Source of the DNA: Solirubrobacter sp963848475
GTDB taxonomy: Bacteria > Actinomycetota > Thermoleophilia > Solirubrobacterales > Solirubrobacteraceae
Assembly (NCBI GenBank): GCA_963848475.1
Contig: CAWKDW010000015.1
Coordinates: 62,001 to 126,000, forward strand
DNA: 64,000 bases
Direction: 5' to 3'
In this document: one piece after another, positions 54,449-62,185 of the stretch
How positions within the stretch are numbered: position 1 is the first letter of the stretch
How the letters are laid out: the number at the start of each line of letters is the position of its first letter
Translations under genes and position numbers: made by a program
Notes under the pieces: model-generated
The model's database searches: none
What the model saw: the letters and a program-made list of their open reading frames with translations, nothing else
What the model was told of the DNA's origin: nothing

Positions 54449-56336
54449 CTATGAGACCAGCCGCCGGAGCCGGCGCGTGATCTCGAGCCGCTTGCGCTCC
54501 GCGTCGTAGCGCCCCAGCGTCTCGTCCTGGAACTTCAGGCGCGAGATCATCGAGCGCGTGAGCGCGTCGACGAGCTCCGGCCGTCCGGCGAGGATCGGCG
54601 CGTACTGGCGCCGGCCGACCTCGTAGACGATCGCCCCGTCGATCGAGCGCACGGTCGCGCTGCGCGGCTCGCCGGTGAGGACCGACATCTCGCCGATGAC
54701 CGCGCCGTTGGGCCGCGTGCCGAGGTTCACCTCGGAGCCGTCGGCGCGGCGGATCAGCACCTCGACCGCGCCTTCGGCGATCACGAACAGCGAGTCGCCG
54801 TCCTGGCCCTGGACGATGATCCGCTCCATCGGGCCGAAGGTCAGCGGGCGCGCGGTGTGGGTGAGCGTGGAGAGCTCCTCGTCGCTGAGGAGCGAGAACA
54901 GCGTCGTCCCGGCCAGCAGCGTGGTCAGCTGCCGCAGCGGCGGCTCGTAGTCGGCCGGGAGCTCGACGCCGACCTCGAGATGATCGGAGTCGTAGCCGTC
55001 GCGGCGCTGCAGCAGCTCCACGCGCGTGGGCTGGTTCATGTGCGCCTCGAGCAGGCTCACCTGGCGCGGAACGCACTCCTCGCCCGTGTGATCCATCAAG
55101 CCGCGTTCCTGGGCCCAGTCGGCGACGTGGTTCATCGACGCCCGGTACTGGTTGCACGCCGACGCGAAGAGCCCGTCCTGGTCGCCCAGCAGCCGCGGCA
55201 ACGGACCGGGCACGCGCAGCACGCGGCGCAGCCCGACGTGGCCCTGGCGGTGCCAGAGGATGAGCCGCTGGACCTCGGCCGGGAGGAAGCCGAGCTCCGG
55301 GAAGGCGTCGGGCGTCTGGCGCAGCACGGCGCGCTCGGCGTCGCGGAACACCCGATGCCAGGTCTCCTGCGCGTTGTGCGCGTTCGGCCCGGCGAGCTCG
55401 ATCGCATGCTGCAGGTCCTCGTGGTGGACGTGCAGGAACTCGAGCGTCGCCTTGCGCTTGTTGAGCAGGTTCGTGGCGGCGACGGGACCGGTGCGGGGCT
55501 GGCCGCGGAGCGCGATCCTGCGCAGCGCCCAGACGCCGCTCCAGCCCTCGACGTTGAGCCGGCGCCGGATCTCCGCGAACGCTTCGCCGTTCTCGAAGAC
55601 GTCGCGCTCCTCGGGCGTCAGCAGGTCGCCCGCGTCGTCCTTGACCGCCTCGACCACGCCGAGCCCGGTCAGCAGCTCGAGGTAGAGGCCGACGCGCACG
55701 AGCCAGCCGGGGTCGGCGAGGTCGCGGCGCTTGTGGACGATGTCGCCGATCAGCGCGCGCGTGTAGAGCTCGGCCTTATGGGCGCCGATCAGCAGCACCG
55801 GGAACCACGGGTGGTAGGCGTGCGAGAGCCCCGGCGACTGGCGCTCGGTGTCGGGCTTCACCAGCCGCTGGACGATGCGCTCGTAGAGCGAGCCGAACTG
55901 CTCGACGTCGTAGACCTCGAGCCGGCCCTCGGTCTCCGCGACCGGCTCGCCCGCGCGCGTGAGCCGGACGCTGACGGTGAGCATCTGCGAGAAGAGCGTC
56001 GCGAAGGAGTAGTCGCCGGGCAGGTCGCGCAGCGCGAGCACGTATGGCTGATCGGCCCCGAGCGCCAACTCGACCCAGCTCCGGCTTGCCGTCGGCTCCG
56101 AGCCCGAACACGAGCGGTTCGATCGGCCGGCGGTCCCATCCGGGGAGCGGGCCGTCCGGGCCGGTCAGCGTCGCATCGAGCGCGTAGTCGTCGCCGTCGA
56201 TGCCGTCGACCGAGAAGAGCAGGTAGTACTCGCCCTGCAGGAAGGCGACGGCGTCGCTCGAGCCCATCCCCGGATGGCGCGCCTCGTCCGTCGGCCGACG
56301 GCCCGGTGCGAACGGGATGATCTCGATCCTCGCCAT
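54449..56336 (-). CDS. large protein with C-terminal cyclic-nucleotide-binding domain (one frame break)
   Basis: About 628 residues. The first ~480 match no family I recognise (ARIEIIPFAPGRRPTDEA, GADQPYVLALRDLPGDYSF). The last ~140 are a cNMP domain: FSLLSDEELSTLTHTARPLTFGPMERIIVQGQDGDSLFVIAEG, and the phosphate-binding IGEMSVLTGEPRSATVRS. The frame changes near 56080, where KPE should continue ELALGADQPY. No DNA-binding or kinase domain is seen. Start ATG 56336. A cAMP/cGMP-gated protein of unknown output. Confidence 0.8.
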
Positions 56337-56347
56337 CGGATCCGAGC

Positions 56348-57160
56348 CTAGAGCGTCCAATAGAGATCGGCCCCGGCGGGGATCGGCTTCGCCGCGCGGC
56401 TCAGCGCGGCGCGCGCGACCGCGGGGTTGAGCTGGGTGATCGCGATCACCTCGACCGTGGCGAGCGGCTCGGTGGACCAGGCGAGCAGCTCCTCGACCGA
56501 TTCGGGCTTCGGGCGGCGCGTCAGCTCCGGCGCGAGGTTGGCGATCGCGGTCTCGTAGACCTCGACCGGGTTAAAGCCCGGGATCGAGAAGGAGCGTTCG
56601 CCGCTCGCGAGCTCGTAGCTGGGGGCGCTGTAACGGCGCTCCTCGGGCGGGCCGCCGAGCTTATGGTCGAGCGCGCGGGCGGCGAGCGAAGGCGAGCGCG
56701 CACTCGCGACGTCGGCGGACAGCACGTCCTCGACGGCGGGCATCGCGCTCCAGCGTGCCAGCTCATCGGGGTCAAGTCCGACGTCGCGCGCCGCCGCGGC
56801 CAGCAGCGAGCGGTCGTCGAGCAGGCCGCCGACCATCGCCCGGACCCGCAGCGCGCGCAGCAGCGGCGCCTCGGCTCCCGGCGCGTTGAGCCGTGCGGCC
56901 ACGACCGCGCGGCAGGCCGGCTCCGACGAGAACGTGCGCGCGTACGGCGCGGGATCGATCGGCATGCCGTAGCGCCGCTGCAGGCCGGGCGCGCCCTCGG
57001 CCAGCTTCGCGTCCTCGCCCGGTTCGAGCGTGAGCACGATCATCGTCAGCCGCCAGCGCAGCTGGTCGCCGTAGTGCCAGCGCAACCGCTGACGCACCGG
57101 CTCGGCGGAGAATGCGAAGGGACAGGCGGGATCGGTGAAGAGCGTGATGTCGACGGCCAC
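56348..57160 (-). CDS. DsbA-family protein (FrnE/HCCA-isomerase-like) without CxxC
   Basis: 270 residues. Thioredoxin-fold start DITLFTDPACPFAFSAEPV with CPFA in place of CxxC, then a helical insertion and a return segment ELASGERSFSIPGFNPVEVYETAIANL with the cis-Pro. The single Cys suggests an isomerase or glutathione-type enzyme, not a disulfide oxidase. Starts 12 bases upstream of the cNMP protein's start region on the same strand, so possibly co-transcribed. Confidence 0.8.
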   Translation of the reverse strand: MAVDITLFTDPACPFAFSAEPVRQRLRWHYGDQLRWRLTMIVLTLEPGEDAKLAEGAPGLQRRYGMPIDPAPYARTFSSEPACRAVVAARLNAPGAEAPLLRALRVRAMVGGLLDDRSLLAAAARDVGLDPDELARWSAMPAVEDVLSADVASARSPSLAARALDHKLGGPPEERRYSAPSYELASGERSFSIPGFNPVEVYETAIANLAPELTRRPKPESVEELLAWSTEPLATVEVIAITQLNPAVARAALSRAAKPIPAGADLYWTL

Positions 57161-57172
57161 GCCCGGGAGGCT

Positions 57173-57276
57173 ACTTACGCAGCGTCACCAGCTCGCGCGC
57201 GATGACGAAGCCGTAGCCGTGGGGCGTGCGTCGCGAGCGCCAACGCGCCATCCGAGAGCGTGCCGGTCCGTGCCAT
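57173..57276 (-). pseudogene. small gene or remnant, frame-broken
   Basis: ATG at 57276 begins MARTGTLSDGALALA; after a one-base shift the sequence continues RTPHGYGFVIARELVTLRK to a TAG at about 57173. The C-terminal part looks native. It may be a short protein with an indel error or a leftover. It overlaps nothing else. Confidence 0.25.
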
Positions 57277-57289
57277 CACCACTAGGCTC

Positions 57290-57661
57290 CTAGGCCACGC
57301 GGCCCGTCGCCGCCCAGTCGGCGGCACGAGAGCGAGGCCGCCCGATCATGGCGGCGGTGCCGTCGTCGAGGATCGGGCGCTGCAGCAGCGAGGGATGCTC
57401 GACCAGGATCGCCACGACCGCGTCGATCCCGAGGCCGTCGGCGTCGAGCCCGAGGTCCTTGTACTTCTTGTCGCGCCGGATCAGCGCGTCCGGCGGATCG
57501 CCCTGCAGGCGCTCCGCCAGCGAGCGCAGCTCGTCCTGCGACAACCGCTCGGCGACGAGCAGGTACTTGCGCACGGTCACGTCGCGCCCCGCACCCTCGA
57601 GCGCGTCCAGCGCATGCACCGAGGTCGGGCAGTGCGGGTTGTGCAGCAGCGTGAGCGTCAC
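57290..57661 (-). CDS. ArsC/Spx-family thioredoxin-fold protein
   Basis: 123 residues. N-terminal LTLLHNPHCPTSVHALDALEGAG carries one active-site Cys (residue 11) in the position of ArsC/YfgD. The usual following Gly-Ser-Arg is PTS, so a true arsenate reductase is uncertain; LIRRDKKYKDLGLD and RPILDDGTAAMIGRP (the Arg region) are typical. GTG start overlaps the ackA stop (GTGA), placing it last in the S4-pta-ackA operon. Confidence 0.85.
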   Translation of the reverse strand: MTLTLLHNPHCPTSVHALDALEGAGRDVTVRKYLLVAERLSQDELRSLAERLQGDPPDALIRRDKKYKDLGLDADGLGIDAVVAILVEHPSLLQRPILDDGTAAMIGRPRSRAADWAATGRVA

Positions 57662-58740
57662 GGCGATGATCCTAGAACCAGCCTCGCGGCCTGGGTCGCC
57701 ATCTCGAGCTCCTCGTCGGTCGGGATGACGAGCACGGCGACCGCGGCGCCGTCGGGCGAGATGACGGTCTCGCCGGCCTCGTTGCGGATCGGGTCCACCG
57801 CGATCCCGAGCCGTTCGAGGCCCGCGAGCGAGCGGGCGCGCACGCGCGCGTCGTTCTCGCCGACCCCGGCGGTGAAGGCGATCGCGTCGGCGCCGCCCAG
57901 CGCAGCCAGATAGGCGCCGACGTACTTGCGGATCCGGTAGCAGTAGACGTCGAGCGCCAGTTCGGCCGCCGGGTCGCCCGCCGCGGCCCGGCGCTGGACC
58001 TCGCGCATGTCGTTGTCGCCGGCCAGCGCGAGCAGGCCGCTGCGCGAGTTCAGGACCGCGTCGATCTCGTCCGTGCTCAGGTTTCGCGTGCGGCGCAGGT
58101 GGAGCACGAGGGCCGGATCGACGTCGCCGGAGCGCGTGCCCATGACCAGGCCTTCGAGCGGCGTCAGCCCCATCGAGGTGTCGATGCTGCGCCCCCCGGA
58201 GACGGCGGCCGCGCTGGCGCCGTTGCCGAGGTGCAGGACGATCACGTTCGCATCGTCGCGGCCGAGCACGCGGCCGGCCTCGCGCGAGACGTAGGCGTGC
58301 GACGTGCCGTGGAAGCCGTAGCGGCGCACGCCCCAGGCGCGCGGCACGGCGTAGGTGTAGGCGCGCGGCGGCAGCGTGGCGTGGAACGCGGTGTCGAAGA
58401 TCGCGACGTGCGGCAGCTCCGGGAAGCTGCGCCGGGCGACCTCGATCCCGTCCGCGTTGGCCGGGTTGTGCAGCGGCGCCAGGACCGCGAGGTCGCGGAT
58501 CGCGGCCAGCACCGAGTCGTTGATCAGCGCCGGTGCCGAGAAGCGCTCGCCGCCGTGCACGACGCGGTGCGCGACGGCACCGAGGTCATCGACCGGCGCG
58601 TCGCGGAGCACGGCCTCGAGCGCCTCGGCGTGGTCGCGGACCTGCTGGACGGTCCCGGACCCGAGCGTGCGGCCCGACGCGCTGTCGACGACCGACCATT
58701 TCAGCGACGAGGAGCCGCAGTTGACGACGAAGACCTTCAC
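57658..58740 (-). CDS. ackA: acetate kinase
   Basis: 360 residues. VFVVNCGSSSLKWSV, RVVHGGERF, FDTAFHATLPPRAYTYAVP, RRYGFHGTSHAYVS, VLHLGNGASAAAVSGGRSIDTSMGLTPLEGLVMGTRSGDVDPAL and FTAGVGEND are all present. It makes ATP and acetate from acetyl phosphate. The GTG at 58740 overlaps the pta stop (GTGA). It is slightly shorter than the usual ~400 residues. Confidence 0.97.
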   Translation of the reverse strand: MKVFVVNCGSSSLKWSVVDSASGRTLGSGTVQQVRDHAEALEAVLRDAPVDDLGAVAHRVVHGGERFSAPALINDSVLAAIRDLAVLAPLHNPANADGIEVARRSFPELPHVAIFDTAFHATLPPRAYTYAVPRAWGVRRYGFHGTSHAYVSREAGRVLGRDDANVIVLHLGNGASAAAVSGGRSIDTSMGLTPLEGLVMGTRSGDVDPALVLHLRRTRNLSTDEIDAVLNSRSGLLALAGDNDMREVQRRAAAGDPAAELALDVYCYRIRKYVGAYLAALGGADAIAFTAGVGENDARVRARSLAGLERLGIAVDPIRNEAGETVISPDGAAVAVLVIPTDEELEMATQAARLVLGSSP

Positions 58741-60780
58741 AGCGCCTGGATCGCGGTGATCGCGACGGTATTGACGATGTCGTGCACGGTCGCGCCGCGC
58801 GAGAGGTCGTTGACCGGCTGGTTGAGCCCCTGGAGCACCGGGCCGATGGCGATCGCCCCCGCGCTGCGCTGGACGGCCTTGTAGGTGTTGTTGCCCGTGT
58901 TGAGGTCCGGGAAGATGAAGACCGTCGCGCGCCCCGCGACGGCGCTCCCGGGCAGCTTCGTCCGGGCGACCGTCGCGTCGACGGCGGCGTCGTACTGGAT
59001 CGGGCCCTCGACCGACAGCGACGGCGCCCGCGAGCGCACCAGTTCGGTCGCCGTGCGCACCGTCTCGACCTCCGTGCCGTGGCCCGACGCGCCCGTCGAG
59101 TAGGAGAGCATCGCGATCCGCGGCTCGATCCCGAACTGCGCGGCGGTCTCGGCCGAGGAGATCGCGATGTCGGCCAGTTGCTCGGCCGTCGGGTGCGGGT
59201 TGACGGCGCAGTCGCCGTAGACGAGCACGCGGTCGGCGAGGCACATCAGGAAGACGCTGGAGACGATCGAGACGTCCGGGCGGGTCTTGACGAGCTCGAA
59301 CGCGGGCCGGATCGTCTCGGCGGTCGTGTGCGTCGCGCCCGAGACCATCCCGTCGACCATCCCGAGCGCGACCATCAGCGTGCCGAAGTAGGAGACGTCG
59401 CTGACCACGTCGCGTGCGGCGTCGACCGTCACGCCCCGGTGCGCGCGCCGCGTGGCGTACTCCTGCGCGAAGCGCTCGACCAGCACCGGATCGGTCGGAT
59501 CGAGCACGTGCGCGCCGTAGAGGTCGAGGCCGAGCCGGCCCGCGGTTCCGCGGACCTCGGCCTCGGGACCGAGCAGCGTCAGCTCCACGACGCGCCGGCG
59601 CAGCAGGATGTCGGCCGCACGCAGCACGCGCTCGTCGGTGCCCTCCGGCAGCACGATGTGCCGCTGCTGCGGCCCGTGCGCGATCCAGCAGCGTGTACTC
59701 GAACATCAGCGGCGTCACCGCGATCGAACGGGAGACGTCGATGCGATCGAGCAGGTCGTCGCCGTCGACGTGGGTCTCGAAGAGCGCCAGCGCCTTCGTG
59801 ATCTTGCGCGGCGTGGCCGCCGTGATCGCTCCCTCGCGTGCGCTGGCGAGCGAGACCGTCTCGTAGGTGTCGTGCTCGGTCAGCACGATCGGCGGCATCC
59901 CGCCGAACCCGCCGAGCGCGCCGAGGATCAGTTGCGGCGGCCGCATCCCGCCGGTCAGGACGACGCCCGCGGGGGAGGGGAGGTCGGTCGACGCGTGCGC
60001 GAACATCGCCGCCAGCAGCACGTCGGCGCGGTCGCCGGGCGTGATCAGCACGGTGCCCTCGGTGATCCGCTCCATCAGGTTCGGCAGCGTCATCGCCGCG
60101 ACGGTGAGGCTCAGCGCCTCGCGCCCCAGCAAATCCGGGTTGCCCGCGATCATCTCGCCGTGGCAGGCCGCCGCGACCTGGCCGACCGTCGGCGCCATCA
60201 GCAGGTCGACCTCCGGGATCGCGAAGACCGGGACCTCGCCGCCCGCGACGACGGCCTCGAGGTTGAAGGCCTGCACGCGGTTGGCGACGACGCCGACGAC
60301 GTGGCAGCCGACGCCGCGCCAGGTCGTCAGCGCGACCGACGTGGCGGTACGGACCTCGGCCGGGGTGCGCTCATGCCCCGAGACGACGAGCAGCGCGGAC
60401 AGGCCGAGATTCAGGGCCACGCGGGCGTTGAAGGCCAGCTCGCTCGCGGTTCCGGCGCCCGCGAAGTCGGTGCCGATGACCAGAACGCCGTCGCACTGGG
60501 CGGCCAGCGCCCGGTAGCGCGCGACGATCTCCTCCAGCGCGCGCGCCTCGTCGGCGCGGACGTCCTCGTAGCCGACGCCGCAAGAGGCCTCATACGGCAG
60601 CAGCGCGCTGCCGAGCGGCCGCAGCAGGTCGAGCAGCGGGTCGTGCCCAGGGTCGGCGACGACCGGCCGGAAGATGCCGAGGCGCTCCACGCGGCGCGTC
60701 AGCAGCTGCTGGACGCCGAGCGCGATCGCGGACTTGCCGGTCGCCGGCTCGCAGCCGGCCACGTAGATGCCGGGCGTCAT
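58737..60780 (-). CDS. pta: phosphate acetyltransferase, long DRTGG form (one frame break)
   Basis: About 681 residues. The N-terminal BioD-like/P-loop part (GIYVAGCEPATGKSAIALGV) and DRTGG domain are followed by the catalytic Pta domain: MVDGMVSGATHTTAETIRPAFE, LVYGDCAVNPHPTAEQLADIA, MLSYSTGASGHGTEVETV and GRATVFIFPDLNTGNNTYKAVQRS. The frame changes near 59685 (LFEYTLLDRA... to HIVLPEGTDERVLRAADIL). Interconverts acetyl-CoA and acetyl phosphate; works with ackA. ATG at 60780. Confidence 0.95.
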
Positions 60781-60793
60781 GGCCGGGAGCGTC

Positions 60794-61009
60794 TCAGGTC
60801 AGGCGCACGGACGCTTCGCCGGCCGCGACCACGTCGCCCGGGACCAGCTGGCGCCCGCGGCGCGTCTCGACGTCGCCGTTGACGGACACCAGGCCCTCGG
60901 CGAGGACGAGCTTGGCCTCGCCGCCCGTCTCCACGAGGCCGGCCGCCTTCAGCAGCTGCCCCAGCCGGATCATGCCGTCACGTGCGTGGAACTCGTCGAT
61001 GGCCACCAT
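60794..61009 (-). CDS. small S4-domain RNA-binding protein (RlbA/YbcJ-like)
   Basis: 71 residues. S4 fold: IRLGQLLKAAGLVETGGEAKLVLAEGLVSVNGDVETRRGRQLVPGDVV. Stand-alone S4 proteins bind structured RNA, often near ribosomes. First gene of the S4-pta-ackA-arsC run, 13 bases before pta. An ATG at 61027 would overlap the divergent LysR start; ATG 61009 is preferred. Confidence 0.88.
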   Translation of the reverse strand: MVAIDEFHARDGMIRLGQLLKAAGLVETGGEAKLVLAEGLVSVNGDVETRRGRQLVPGDVVAAGEASVRLT

Positions 61010-61025
61010 GATGACGGGTGAGACC

Positions 61026-61946
61026 ATGGAACTGAGACATCTGCGCTATTTCGTCGCCGTCGCCGAAGAGCTGCACTTCCGCCGCGCGGCGGAGCGGCTG
61101 CACATGTCCCAGCCGCCGCTCAGCCAGCAGATCCGCCAGCTCGAGGAGGAGGTCGGCGCGACGCTGCTGCTGCGCAACCAGCGCAAGGTCGAGCTGACCG
61201 CCGCGGGGGCGGCGTTCCTCGTCAGCGCGCGTGAGATCCTCGCCGCGGTCGAGGACGCCGCGCGGCAGGCGCGGCGTGTGCAGCGCGGCGAGGTCGGGCG
61301 TCTCGCCGTCGGGTTCGTCGGCTCGGCCATGTACTCGTTCGTGCCCGAGCTGCTGCGCGCGTTTCGCGTGCAGGCGCCGGACATCGCGCTGCGGCTGCAC
61401 GAGATGGGCACGACCGAGCAGCTGCGCCAGCTCGACGACGGCCGCCTCGACGTCGGCTTCCTGCGCACGCCCGGCCGCTGGCCCGGGATCGCGTTCGAGA
61501 CCGTGCTCGAGGAGCCGGTGGTGGTGGCGCTGCCGGACGTGCATCCGCTCGCCAAGCGCTCGCTGCTGCGGCTGGTGGACATCGAGGGCGAGGATCTCGT
61601 GCTGCTCACGCCGGCCGGCTCGCCGGGTCTGCGCGCGGCGCTGTCCGACGCGATCGCCGCGCTCGGCGGCGAGGACCGGATCGCTCAGGAGGTGGCGGAG
61701 ATGCAGACGGTGATCGGCCTGGTGGCCGCGGGCGTCGGCATTTCGCTGGTGCCGGAGTCGGTGCGCGCGCTCGATCGGCCGGGGGTGACCTATCGGGCGC
61801 TGGAGGGCGGCACTCCCGCTCTGAAGCTGGAGATGGCCTACCGCGCCGCGGACGGCTCGCCGGTCCTCACCGCGTTCCTGGAGAAGGCACGCGCGGCGGC
61901 CCCCGCCGAAGGAGAGAGAGGTCGGCGAGGGCCTGCACGCAATTGA
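61026..61946 (+). CDS. LysR-family transcriptional regulator
   Basis: 306 residues. HTH: MELRHLRYFVAVAEELHFRRAAERLHMSQPPLSQQIRQLEEEVGATLL. The effector domain continues with RLAVGFVGSAMYSFVPELLRAFR and VALPDVHPLAKR. ATG at 61026 is 16 bases from the divergent S4-pta-ackA-arsC operon, so it may control acetate metabolism. The chosen ATG follows a TGACGGGTGAG that only weakly resembles the recurrent motif. Confidence 0.93.
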   Translation: MELRHLRYFVAVAEELHFRRAAERLHMSQPPLSQQIRQLEEEVGATLLLRNQRKVELTAAGAAFLVSAREILAAVEDAARQARRVQRGEVGRLAVGFVGSAMYSFVPELLRAFRVQAPDIALRLHEMGTTEQLRQLDDGRLDVGFLRTPGRWPGIAFETVLEEPVVVALPDVHPLAKRSLLRLVDIEGEDLVLLTPAGSPGLRAALSDAIAALGGEDRIAQEVAEMQTVIGLVAAGVGISLVPESVRALDRPGVTYRALEGGTPALKLEMAYRAADGSPVLTAFLEKARAAAPAEGERGRRGPARN

Positions 61947-62185
61947 CGTCGCCTCGACCCCGGGGAGGAGAGATATGTGTCCGGAGCCGCTGCGAGGTGG
62001 GGAGCCACCAAGTCGTCGAGCAGGACTCTAGGGCGACCCTGGTGATTGGTCCAATATCGAGTTTGCCGGTCAGTGATAGCTAGAGCGACACATCAACACC
62101 CTGTTCATCCAACACTCATGTTGTAGGTTCGGCGCAGAGGCGTGACGGTACGGATCGCCGGGCGCCGTGAGCAAGAGGGGTTTGG
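61947..62185 (+). promoter_or_regulatory. long leader of M1 peptidase gene, possibly structured
   Basis: 239-base gap without a gene. GTCGC near 61949 can pair with GCGAC near 62085, enclosing GGTGGGGAGCCACC (61999 region) and other short stems. A further hairpin CAACA-CTCA-TGTTG lies at 62110-62123. The layout suggests an RNA element of about 140 bases, but no known riboswitch class matches well by eye. Confidence 0.25.

Noticed and set aside
57658..60780. Single 1040-codon frame suggesting a Pta-AckA fusion
   Set aside because: The middle third is meaningless while the real Pta catalytic domain is in another frame; an indel near 59685 makes the two genes appear joined.
61005..61025. Motif copy before the LysR gene (ATGATGACGGGTGAG)
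   Set aside because: Only the right half resembles the recurrent motif and it touches the start codon; not counted.
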